From an uncultured Muribaculaceae bacterium (GTDB lineage: Bacteria > Bacteroidota > Bacteroidia > Bacteroidales > Muribaculaceae): a stretch of 19,937 nt of DNA. The notes under the pieces were generated by a model. That model saw only the letters and a list, made by a program, of their open reading frames with translations. It was not told the DNA's origin and ran no database searches. Location of the stretch: contig CAJTRS010000033.1 in assembly GCA_910578805.1 (NCBI GenBank), positions 1 through 19,937 of the forward strand, given 5' to 3'. This document shows, one piece after another, positions 14,126 through 19,937 of this stretch. Numbering within the stretch: the stretch's first letter is position 1; every line of letters starts with the position of its first letter. A program made the translations under genes and the position numbers.

Positions 14126-14777
14126 CGCATAAAGCGATGCGGAATTCACGCGCTTCATATACAAAACCGATCATATCGGTACTGTATAGGTTGACCACAG
14201 CCGATGTGGCGGCCTCGATCGACAGATGGCTGTGGCGAACGTATTCGTCAAAAGTCACGCTTTGTGAATCGGCAATAAGTTTAAGCAGTAAATTCTCCGA
14301 CCGTCCTATGGTGATGAGTGCCGGAGTTCCTGACGATTTGTGGCGCCAGGCTTTTACCATGAGCGGTGTGGCCATAATGTTTTCATCGGCCACACGGTAA
14401 TAAGCCCGCCATCGTCCATCGGGTTCGCGGGCCTGCACACCGCGCGCCGTACACGGGTCGATGTCGGCTCGGATCACCACAAGTCCGTCTTCGGCCTTGA
14501 TGGCGGTGAATCTGAGTTTTTGTGCAGGGCGGCAGTACATGGAGGCTGCCTGTTCGATCACATATATGTCCTCTTCATTTTTTACTCCTGCTATCACTCC
14601 GTTGTCTTTGACACCAATAAGCAGGCGGCCTCCGCGGTTGTTGGCAAAGGCCGATATGCTGCGGGCTATTTTACGGGCATCTGATATGGCGTATTTGAAA
14701 TCCTGTGTTTCGTGTTCGCCTTCGGCTATGAGCTGATGCAGCAGATATTTTCCTTTTATGGCACGCAGGTCCTTCAC
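14118..14777 (-). CDS. AlbA_2 (Schlafen-type) domain protein
   Basis: A 219-residue protein. Residues 19-65 carry the AlbA_2 pattern: GEHETQDFKYA, an ARSISAFANNRGG helix and loop, then RLLIGVKDNGVIAGV. This domain is found in many bacterial putative nucleic-acid-binding or regulatory proteins, often labelled ATP-binding protein. Residues 160-219 could be a winged-helix segment. The function is unknown. The start is GTG at 14777, four codons before the conserved region's first helix; no in-frame ATG is available near it. The gene lies six bases after luxS in the same direction, so it is likely to be made with mtnN and luxS. The stop codon lies inside a strong hairpin. Confidence 0.75.
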   Translation of the reverse strand: MKDLRAIKGKYLLHQLIAEGEHETQDFKYAISDARKIARSISAFANNRGGRLLIGVKDNGVIAGVKNEEDIYVIEQAASMYCRPAQKLRFTAIKAEDGLVVIRADIDPCTARGVQAREPDGRWRAYYRVADENIMATPLMVKAWRHKSSGTPALITIGRSENLLLKLIADSQSVTFDEYVRHSHLSIEAATSAVVNLYSTDMIGFVYEAREFRIALCGE

Positions 14778-14783
14778 TTGGGA

Positions 14784-15266
14784 TTATGTGGGATATGACA
14801 GGTTGGCCGGCGAGGGAGAGGTGAGTATTTCGTTAAGGTACCGCCGGGCCTCGCGTCGGGCTCCCTCAAGGTCCATGTAGGTATAGTTGCCGCAGTCGCG
14901 GGGTGTGGCTCCGGGTATGTCGCCTTCGTATCCAGCTATGAATTCAAAAGTCATGCGCATCAGAGGCAGTATGTCGATAGGCTCGAGGTGACTTTTGACT
15001 ATCAGATAATTGCCGGTACGGCAGCCCATGGGGCCCCAATAGACAATGCGGTGCCCCCATTCGGAGTGATTGCGCAGATAGGTGGCTGCCAGATGTTCTA
15101 TGGTGTGCAGGACTTCACCGGTAAGAGGTTGCTGACGGTTAGGTTCGGTCATGCGTATGTCGAAAGTGGTGATGGTGTCGCCTGAAGGGGTAGTGTCACG
15201 GCGCGACACATATATACCCCGAAGCAGGTCGATATGGTTGACGGTGAAGCTTGCTATCTTTTCCAT
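14784..15266 (-). CDS. luxS: S-ribosylhomocysteine lyase
   Basis: A 160-residue enzyme, the usual length. It cleaves S-ribosylhomocysteine to homocysteine and 4,5-dihydroxy-2,3-pentanedione, the precursor of the autoinducer AI-2. The metal-binding motif HTIEH gives His54 and His58 with catalytic Glu57, the third ligand is Cys125 in PRDCGNY, and catalytic Cys82 lies in YWGPMGCRTG. The N-terminal ASFTVNH and ITTFDIRMTEPN are typical. The protein is cytoplasmic. It follows mtnN by 24 bases, so the two steps that recycle S-adenosylhomocysteine are in one operon. All catalytic residues are present. A signalling role for AI-2 in this organism is not shown by the sequence; methyl-cycle recycling alone would explain the gene. 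Confidence 0.97.
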   Translation of the reverse strand: MEKIASFTVNHIDLLRGIYVSRRDTTPSGDTITTFDIRMTEPNRQQPLTGEVLHTIEHLAATYLRNHSEWGHRIVYWGPMGCRTGNYLIVKSHLEPIDILPLMRMTFEFIAGYEGDIPGATPRDCGNYTYMDLEGARREARRYLNEILTSPSPANLSYPT

Positions 15267-15290
15267 GTGATAAAGTGGTGGCCTATGTGG

Positions 15291-15980
15291 TTATTTGCCG
15301 GTAAGTTCGTGTATGATATGGCGCAGCATGTCAAAAGTGTGCTGCGGGGCTTCTTCCCAGAAATTCTGGTATTGGGCTATGTTGTCATCGGAGCCCGGAG
15401 TGTCGGAGATTACACGCATGCATGCAAATGGCACATTACGCAGGAAACATACCTGGGCTATTGCGGCCGATTCCATATCCACGGCGTCAACTTCGGGGTA
15501 GAGTGTGCGGATATGTTTTATTACCTCAGGATCGCTGACAAATATGTCGCCCGAGCATACTAAACCGTGCTTCACGGTATCGCCTTCGTGCAGGCATGGT
15601 AACGAATTGACCATGTCGGTGGTGTGAAAATAGCGTGGGCAGCCTGCCGCATCGCCCCACCGGGTGCCCGGGCCACACCATACATCGTGGTAAGCTATGC
15701 GAGTGCCAACCACAATGTCGAGGATTCCGGCATTGCCGCCTGTGCCGCCTGCCACTCCGGTGTTGATTATCAAGTCGGGGGAGAAACGGTCTATCATGGT
15801 CATCGTGCCTATGGCGGCGTTGACTTTTCCAATGCCGCATTTCATGGCCACAATGTCGGCTTTGCCTATAGTGCCGTAATGTAGAGTGTAACCGTGTACC
15901 GTGGTACAGTCAGGGTTTTCAAGAAGCGGCATCAGCAAGGCAAGTTCCTTGTCCATAGCCACTATTATGCCTATTTTCAT
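15291..15980 (-). CDS. mtnN: 5'-Methylthioadenosine/S-adenosylhomocysteine nucleosidase
   Basis: A 229-residue enzyme of normal length that removes adenine from S-adenosylhomocysteine and methylthioadenosine. The N-terminal MKIGIIVAMDKEL has the catalytic Glu12, IINTGVAGG is the glycine-rich loop (71-79), and DAVDMESAAIAQ holds the substrate-binding Glu170; Asp193 in RVISDTPG is the proton donor to adenine. The ATG at 15980 is chosen over the longer open frame to 16010 because the -7 promoter box (16008-16015) lies inside the extra piece. It heads the minus-strand operon with luxS and the AlbA_2 gene. A futalosine hydrolase is a related alternative, but the luxS neighbour and residues favour this call. 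Confidence 0.95.
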   Translation of the reverse strand: MKIGIIVAMDKELALLMPLLENPDCTTVHGYTLHYGTIGKADIVAMKCGIGKVNAAIGTMTMIDRFSPDLIINTGVAGGTGGNAGILDIVVGTRIAYHDVWCGPGTRWGDAAGCPRYFHTTDMVNSLPCLHEGDTVKHGLVCSGDIFVSDPEVIKHIRTLYPEVDAVDMESAAIAQVCFLRNVPFACMRVISDTPGSDDNIAQYQNFWEEAPQHTFDMLRHIIHELTGK

Positions 15981-16007
15981 GATGGTTCTGGTATTGGTTT
16001 CGGATTG

Positions 16008-16015
16008 CAAAGGTA
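16008..16015 (-). promoter_or_regulatory. mtnN: -7 box of the mtnN-luxS operon
   Basis: TACCTTTG on the minus strand, full match to TAnnTTTG, 28 bases before the mtnN ATG. A start near 16003 leaves a leader of about 23 bases. It lies in the left arm of the inverted repeat. Confidence 0.6.
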
Positions 16016-16036
16016 CATAAAAAACACGTTTTTATG

Positions 16037-16044
16037 TACCTTTG
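16037..16044 (+). promoter_or_regulatory. -7 box of the esterase gene
   Basis: TACCTTTG on the plus strand, full match to TAnnTTTG, 31 bases before the ATG at 16075. It is the mirror image of the mtnN box in the other arm of the inverted repeat. Confidence 0.6.
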
Positions 16045-16074
16045 CATGGTATAATAATTTATTGAAACGGTGTT

Positions 16075-16890
16075 ATGAAAAGATTCTTTGTAATATTGGT
16101 TGCCGTGATGTTGATGTGTGGAGCCTCTGCGGCAATGGAGGTCATAGAGGTACAGTCGGAATATGTGCCCTCGCCGGCAAAAGTCAGTGTGGCGCTTCCG
16201 GCCGGATATGACACTTGCGGGATAAAAGATGTGCGTTATCCGGTGGTGTATATGCTCAACGGTCATGGCGGCGATCATACCACATGGGGCAAGATCGCAG
16301 ACCTTGACAGTCTTGCCACTGAGTACGGGGTGATAATAGTGTGCCCTGCGGGTCTTGACAGCTGGTACTGGAACTCGCCTGTCGTCCCCGCCATGCGTAT
16401 GGAGGATTACATCATCAAGGAGCTCGTGCCGTGGATTGATGGCAGGTATCGCACGAGGGCTTCGCGCGAAGGTCGCGCAGTGACCGGACTGAGCATGGGG
16501 GGACACGGTGGATTGTGGCTTGGATTGCGCCACCCTGATCTTTTTGCCAACGCGGGTTCCACGTCGGGAGGTGTTGACATACGGCCTTTTCCTAAGCACT
16601 GGAATATCCCGTCATTGCTTGGCAGCTATGACAAAAGCCGCGATTTGTGGGATTCGCACACGGTGATCAACTTAGTACCCGGGATCAGGCCGGGATATGT
16701 CAATATTATTTTTGACTGCGGTACGGAGGATTTTTTCTATGAGGTCAACAACAATATGCATCGTGAACTTGATAGATACGGCATACCTCACACATATCTC
16801 ACCTCGCCCGGAGCCCATAATCCTGCCTATTGGCGCCGGTCAATAGTTACGCAACTCCAGTTTTTCCGCTCGCATTTCTATTGCGATTGA
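16075..16890 (+). CDS. Secreted esterase of the putative-esterase (PF00756) family
   Basis: A 271-residue alpha/beta hydrolase with an N-terminal signal peptide (KRFFVILVAVMLMCGASA, residues 2-19), so it is probably periplasmic or exported. The nucleophile is Ser140 in TGLSMGGHGG; PVVYMLNGHGG at 56-66 is the oxyanion-hole region; the likely acid is Asp219 in DCGTEDFF and the base His248 in SPGAHNPAYW. This is the esterase D / antigen 85 / feruloyl esterase-like fold. In gut Bacteroidales such enzymes often remove acyl or feruloyl groups from plant polysaccharides, but no carbohydrate-binding module or neighbouring glycosidase supports that here, and the substrate is unknown. It diverges from mtnN-luxS across a shared palindromic promoter region. 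The OMP-encoding gene converges on it 33 bases downstream. Confidence 0.88.
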   Translation: MKRFFVILVAVMLMCGASAAMEVIEVQSEYVPSPAKVSVALPAGYDTCGIKDVRYPVVYMLNGHGGDHTTWGKIADLDSLATEYGVIIVCPAGLDSWYWNSPVVPAMRMEDYIIKELVPWIDGRYRTRASREGRAVTGLSMGGHGGLWLGLRHPDLFANAGSTSGGVDIRPFPKHWNIPSLLGSYDKSRDLWDSHTVINLVPGIRPGYVNIIFDCGTEDFFYEVNNNMHRELDRYGIPHTYLTSPGAHNPAYWRRSIVTQLQFFRSHFYCD

Positions 16891-16923
16891 TTTTCTTTTG
16901 ATTGGTTGCTGATGGGCGTCTGA

Positions 16924-17610
16924 TCAGAAGTTGTAACCGAGAGTGATGTCGAAAAGATTGGAGCGCATGGAGGCAGGGCCTTTCTGCATGTCGCAGATGC
17001 CGGCCGCCCCCGACAGAGCCGCGTAATATTTGCCTAAGAATGTTGCACCTACGCCGAAACGCCATTTGAAGTCGAAGCGGTTGATGTCGCCTTTGCTGCC
17101 GAATGCTTCTGTGGTTACGGCGAAGTCATCGAATGACAGGTGATTCTCTCCGCTTATTCCGAGCGATATTTCCGGTCCGGTGAATATGGATATGCTCACA
17201 GCCGGTATCACGTCGAAGTGATATCCCATGTGGAGGGGCACTCGGATACCGAACTGGCGCACCGAGGCATCGTCAGGACGCGGAATATCGGTGGCTCCAG
17301 CCTCGTCAAATTCCATGTCGATGAGTGTTTTGTTGAGCGAATATGTGTTGTAGTACAGCGACACTCCGGGTTCGAAAAACAGGTTTTTCCATAACGGCAT
17401 GTGGTAGATGAGCGATGCGCTGAAACCGGAACTGTTACCGTATATCTCGGCTTTGCTTAGGCTGTTGAGCTTTACGTCGCCCGGACATGCGAGCTCGTAA
17501 GAGGCGCGGATACCGATGTAGCTGCGGTTGGCTTTACTATTGAAAATGTCGTAGGCACTGGCACTCAGTGCACTGGCGGCGATGATGATGGCTAATAGAT
17601 ATTTTTTCAT
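16924..17610 (-). CDS. Outer-membrane beta-barrel protein (PorT-like family)
   Basis: A 228-residue protein with a signal peptide (KKYLLAIIIAASALSASA, residues 2-19) followed by alternating aromatic/polar strands such as YIGIRASYE, GFSASLIYHM, FFEPGVSLYY, FGIRVPLHMGYHF and KWRFGVGATF. It ends in a beta-signal-like LFDITLGYNF with terminal Phe. These features fit the OMP_b-brl_2 / PorT-type eight-stranded barrels common in Bacteroidota. Its role is unknown; none of the type IX secretion genes are next to it. The ATG at 17610 is chosen since it begins the signal peptide; the open frame extends 21 codons upstream through the promoter. A TATTTTTG box on the minus strand (17642-17635) lies 25 bases before the start. 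Confidence 0.78.
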   Translation of the reverse strand: MKKYLLAIIIAASALSASAYDIFNSKANRSYIGIRASYELACPGDVKLNSLSKAEIYGNSSGFSASLIYHMPLWKNLFFEPGVSLYYNTYSLNKTLIDMEFDEAGATDIPRPDDASVRQFGIRVPLHMGYHFDVIPAVSISIFTGPEISLGISGENHLSFDDFAVTTEAFGSKGDINRFDFKWRFGVGATFLGKYYAALSGAAGICDMQKGPASMRSNLFDITLGYNF

Positions 17611-17634
17611 AAAAACAGATGTATTACTTTGACA

Positions 17635-17642
17635 CAAAAATA
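17635..17642 (-). promoter_or_regulatory. -7 box of the beta-barrel gene
   Basis: TATTTTTG on the minus strand fits TAnnTTTG and lies 25 bases before the ATG at 17610. No TTTG is seen at -33. It also argues against the longer start at 17673. Confidence 0.45.
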
Positions 17643-17709
17643 CAATTTCGGAATAGAAGTGGCGTGCTGACATTGTTAAACAATCAAAAATATGCCGTTA
17701 TGACATAAA

Positions 17710-17743
17710 AATAACCCGTCAGGCATATACCGGGCGGGTTATT
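17710..17743 (-). terminator. Terminator of the ribonuclease G gene
   Basis: AATAACCCG (17710-17718) and CGGGTTATT (17735-17743) are perfect inverted copies with a 16-nt loop. Read on the minus strand, the stem ends in TTATT followed by TTTATG, a T tract suited to termination. It lies 20 bases after the stop of the ribonuclease gene. Confidence 0.7.
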
Positions 17744-17763
17744 ATTGTATGGTGGATTTTGGA

Positions 17764-19389
17764 TTATTCCTCTTGATTGCGATGCTTGGCTTTGTGTTTG
17801 GTCTTTGAGGCCGATGAGTCGATGTCTTTTTCCTCTTTGAGGTCTATTTCGTTGCCTTTGCTGTCGATTACTTTGTATTGCAGATAGGCGAGCGACTGGT
17901 CGGGAAGTATCCGGAATTTTCTTCCGAGTTCCATGCGCCATTTGCGGTACATGGATATGATGCCTTTTTTCAGGAATGCATCGACGTAAGGGTGAACGTA
18001 CATTTTGAAGTCGGTGACCTTGAGGTCATCGATCAGGTAGTGGAGTTTTTCTTTGAGTGTGTCGGTAAAAAGCAGTGACGAGGGCACTTCCCCTTTCCCG
18101 TAACAAGAGGGGCAGGGTTCGGACGTGACTATGTCAAGAGCTGGCCGTACTCTCTGGCGGGTTATCTGCATGAGCCCGAATTTGCTGAGGGGTAGTATGT
18201 TGTGGCGTGCACGGTCGTTGGCCATTACCTCCCGCATGTGTTCGTAGAGTTTCTGTCGGTGTTCGGCTTTGCCCATGTCTATGAAGTCCACCACGATTAT
18301 GCCCCCCATGTCGCGCAGGCGTAGCTGTCGGGCTATCTCATCGGCGGCATTCATGTTGACTTCCAGAGCGTTACTTTCCTGGTCGTTGGTGGCTTTGGAG
18401 CGGTTGCCCGAATTCACATCGATGACATGCAGTGCTTCGGTATGCTCAATTATTATGTAAGCGCCGCTTTTGAATGAAACCGTTTTGCCAAACGATGATT
18501 TTATCTGTCGTGTGATGTTGAAATTATCGAATATCGGGGCATCGCCGGTGTAGAACTTCACTATGTCCTTGCGTTCGGGAGCAATGAGGTTGACATAGTC
18601 GGAAATCTGTTCGAAGGCTTCACGGTCGTTGACGTAGATGTTTTCGAAGTTGGGGCTGAATATGTCGCGCAACACACCTACCGTGCGGCTCTCTTCCTCG
18701 TAGAGGAGCGCAGGAGGGGTGGCGTTGCGGGCTTTTGCCACAGCGTCGTCCCAATATTTCACGAGTGATTTCATCTCGTGGTTGAGTTCGGCCACGCGTT
18801 TGCCTTCGGCTGATGTGCGTATGATCACTCCGAAGTTTTTGGGACGGATACTTTCCACTAACTGGCGCAGGCGCATCTTTTCTTCGGTGGTCTTTATTTT
18901 CTGCGATATGGATATCTTGTCGCAGAATGGTATGAGCACCATGTAACGTCCGGTGAGTGTTATTTCGGTGGTCAGTCGCGGTCCTTTAGATGATATGGGC
19001 TCTTTGGCGATCTGTACCATCAAAGCCTGTCCGGGAGAGAGCTGTGAGGCTATTGTGCCCTGCTTGTCGATGTCGGGCAGAAGTTTCATCTTCGATATCG
19101 ACGGTGTAGTACGTTCTTTTTTGTCGAGGGCTTTGGTGAGGAAAGAGGCGTAAGAGGAGAATTGTGAGCCAAGATCTAAGTAATGGAGGAATGCGTCTTT
19201 GTCGTATCCTACGTTGATGAAGGCGGCATTGAGTCCGGGCATTAGTTTTTTTACCTTTGCCAGGTATATGTTGCCGACGGCGTAGGAACTGTCGCGTGAC
19301 TCTTTCTGAAGAGACACGAGCCGAGAGTCTTCCAGAAGTGCTATCGACACTTCTTCAGGCTTTACATCGACTATTAGTTCGCTTCGCAT
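17764..19389 (-). CDS. rng: Ribonuclease E/G family endoribonuclease
   Basis: A 541-residue protein, near the length of RNase G plus a short tail and without the long unstructured C-terminal scaffold of E. coli RNase E. Residues 35-135 form the S1-like RNA-binding domain, starting at YAVGNIYLAKVKKLMPGLNAAF. The catalytic metal ligands are Asp324 in HVIDVNSG and Asp368 in VVDFIDMG; CPSCYGKG at 426-432 is the zinc-link motif joining subunits. The enzyme cuts single-stranded A/U-rich RNA and takes part in rRNA maturation and mRNA decay. The final 30 residues are highly charged (KEEKDIDSSASKTKHKAKHR). It follows HU and the 29-residue basic protein on the same strand, after a 132-base leader with a long inverted repeat. 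Confidence 0.94.
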   Translation of the reverse strand: MRSELIVDVKPEEVSIALLEDSRLVSLQKESRDSSYAVGNIYLAKVKKLMPGLNAAFINVGYDKDAFLHYLDLGSQFSSYASFLTKALDKKERTTPSISKMKLLPDIDKQGTIASQLSPGQALMVQIAKEPISSKGPRLTTEITLTGRYMVLIPFCDKISISQKIKTTEEKMRLRQLVESIRPKNFGVIIRTSAEGKRVAELNHEMKSLVKYWDDAVAKARNATPPALLYEEESRTVGVLRDIFSPNFENIYVNDREAFEQISDYVNLIAPERKDIVKFYTGDAPIFDNFNITRQIKSSFGKTVSFKSGAYIIIEHTEALHVIDVNSGNRSKATNDQESNALEVNMNAADEIARQLRLRDMGGIIVVDFIDMGKAEHRQKLYEHMREVMANDRARHNILPLSKFGLMQITRQRVRPALDIVTSEPCPSCYGKGEVPSSLLFTDTLKEKLHYLIDDLKVTDFKMYVHPYVDAFLKKGIISMYRKWRMELGRKFRILPDQSLAYLQYKVIDSKGNEIDLKEEKDIDSSASKTKHKAKHRNQEE

Positions 19390-19434
19390 TGCTTGGATAT
19401 GGGGTTAGATTACAGGGTGTTTTATAAAATACAA

Positions 19435-19493
19435 AGAACAAACTTCAATGGGCGCTATCAAAGCGGGAAGCTTGGCCGCATCAAGTTTGTTCT
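19435..19493 (-). promoter_or_regulatory. Structured leader upstream of rng
   Basis: AGAACAAACTT (19435-19445) and AAGTTTGTTCT (19483-19493) form a perfect 11-bp stem around a 37-nt loop. Inside, CGCT/AGCG (19453-19456 with 19462-19465) and GCGG/CCGC can form alternative small helices. It lies 46 to 104 bases before the ribonuclease start on the minus strand. A T-rich stretch (TTTGTATTTT) follows the stem on that strand, so it may be an incomplete terminator of the HU/small-protein transcript, or a cleavage or autoregulatory element. E. coli rne has a leader hairpin used in feedback control; a similar role here is inference. Confidence 0.45.
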
Positions 19494-19521
19494 GTGTATA
19501 GCGTGTCAAAAAATCATTTGA

Positions 19522-19611
19522 TTATTTCTTCTTGTGACGATTTTTTCTCAGACGTTTTTTACGCTTGTGAGTAGCCATTTTGTGGCCTTTTCTTTTCTTT
19601 CCGCTAGGCAT
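19522..19611 (-). CDS. 29-residue basic protein, AURKAIP1/COX24 (bS22/mS38) type
   Basis: A tiny protein starting MPSGKKRKGHKMATHKR and ending RLRKNRHKKK; 18 of its 29 residues are Lys, Arg or His by my count, roughly two thirds. This matches the family annotated in Bacteroidota as AURKAIP1/COX24 domain protein. The related motif occurs in mitochondrial mS38 and in the mycobacterial ribosomal protein bS22, which sits near the decoding region of the small subunit. Binding to the Bacteroidota ribosome is likely but inferred. The gene lies 74 bases after the HU gene and 132 before the ribonuclease gene, the order expected in Bacteroidales, and is short enough to be missed by gene finders. Confidence 0.88.
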   Translation of the reverse strand: MPSGKKRKGHKMATHKRKKRLRKNRHKKK

Positions 19612-19685
19612 GTTACTCTAAGTTAAAATGATTATTAATAAAGTGAGGATTAGTCTTTAATATATTGGTGTGGAAGAAATGAGTA

Positions 19686-19937
19686 TTATTTAACTTCTTC
19701 CATGAACACTTTCGCGGGCTTGAATGCGGGGATTTTGTGCTCGGGGATTATGATTGTTGTATTTTTGGAGATGTTGCGGGCGGTCTTCTCAGAACGCGTC
19801 TTAACAATGAAGCTACCGAAACCACGGAGATATACGTTTTCGCCATGAGAAAGAGAATCCTTTACCACTTCCATGAATTTTTCGATGGTGGCTAATACGT
19901 TAGCTTTTTCGATGCCTGTAGTCTTGGCAATTTCGTT
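19686..19937 (-). CDS. HU family DNA-binding protein, 5' end outside the window
   Basis: The final 83 residues of HU; the N-terminal start lies beyond the right edge, so the gene is partial. The visible part begins NEIAKTTGIEK, continues with the dimerisation helix EKFMEVVKDSL, and has the GFGSF motif (YLRGFGSFIVK) and the DNA-binding arm with ARNISKNTTIIIP ending IPAFKPAKVFMEEVK. HU is a small histone-like protein that binds and bends DNA as a dimer. The C-terminal end is complete, with TAA at 19686-19688. The next gene downstream is the 29-residue ribosomal-type protein, probably in the same transcript. Fully intact in the part seen. Confidence 0.95.
   Translation of the reverse strand, partial: NEIAKTTGIEKANVLATIEKFMEVVKDSLSHGENVYLRGFGSFIVKTRSEKTARNISKNTTIIIPEHKIPAFKPAKVFMEEVK

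Larger units (their letters stand above)
16006..16046. repeat. Perfect 18-bp inverted repeat holding two promoters
   Basis: TGCAAAGGTACATAAAAA (16006-16023) and its exact reverse complement (16029-16046) flank a 5-base centre. Each arm contains TACCTTTG, one box facing mtnN (16015-16008, minus strand), the other facing the esterase gene (16037-16044, plus strand). Because the -7 box of each promoter lies about where the other's -33 region would be, the two promoters overlap and a polymerase bound to one should block the other. A dimeric regulator could bind the symmetric centre. As RNA it could form an 18-bp hairpin, but neither predicted transcript contains both arms. Confidence 0.7.

Noticed and set aside
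15981..16010. Upstream start for mtnN.
   Set aside because: The extra codons cover the -7 promoter box, and MKIGIIVAMD is the conserved N terminus.
16919..16928. Palindrome TCTGATCAGA at the 3' end of the beta-barrel gene.
   Set aside because: Only 10 bases, no loop and no T tract, so neither a terminator nor a convincing operator.

Overview
The window looks like a chromosomal segment of a member of the order Bacteroidales, probably a gut Muribaculaceae-type organism (family placement is inference). The signs are: many matches to the Bacteroidota promoter -7 element TAnnTTTG a short distance before start codons, mostly no Shine-Dalgarno sequence, a secreted protein with a type IX-like C-terminal tail, a lipid A gene, and the HU / 29-residue COX24-like protein / ribonuclease G order at the right edge. 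I see no tRNA, rRNA, CRISPR array, insertion sequence or phage gene.

Layout. Positions 1-527 hold no recognisable gene but have a good promoter (135-166), a strong intrinsic terminator (356-387) and so a candidate small RNA. 528-1472 is a secreted protein of unknown function. 1590-8247 is a compact plus-strand operon for the glycine cleavage system: lipoate-protein ligase, gcvT, gcvH, gcvPA, gcvPB and lipoamide dehydrogenase, followed by a family 2 glycosyltransferase (8277-9302). gcvPB is broken by a frameshift near 6043. 9296-11695 is a minus-strand group: a SlyD-type isomerase with a Cys/His-rich tail, a low-molecular-weight tyrosine phosphatase and lpxB. An MsbA-like ABC exporter (11824-13671) diverges from lpxB.

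13672-14117 has no convincing protein gene, but contains two converging promoter-plus-terminator units, one on each strand, that could encode two small RNAs. The minus-strand operon 15980-14118 is mtnN, luxS and an AlbA_2/Schlafen-type gene: MtnN turns S-adenosylhomocysteine into S-ribosylhomocysteine and LuxS splits that into homocysteine and the AI-2 precursor. A secreted esterase diverges from it; the two promoters are mirror images inside a perfect 18-bp inverted repeat. The right end carries an outer-membrane beta-barrel protein, ribonuclease G with a structured leader, the 29-residue basic protein and the C-terminal part of HU, all on the minus strand.

How the genes fit together. LplA attaches lipoate to GcvH; GcvPA/PB decarboxylates glycine onto the lipoyl arm; GcvT releases ammonia and methylene-tetrahydrofolate; Lpd reoxidises the arm. 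The gcvPB lesion would disable this pathway in this strain unless it is an assembly artefact. LpxB and the exporter would act in lipid A synthesis and flipping; this is clear for LpxB and inferred for the exporter.
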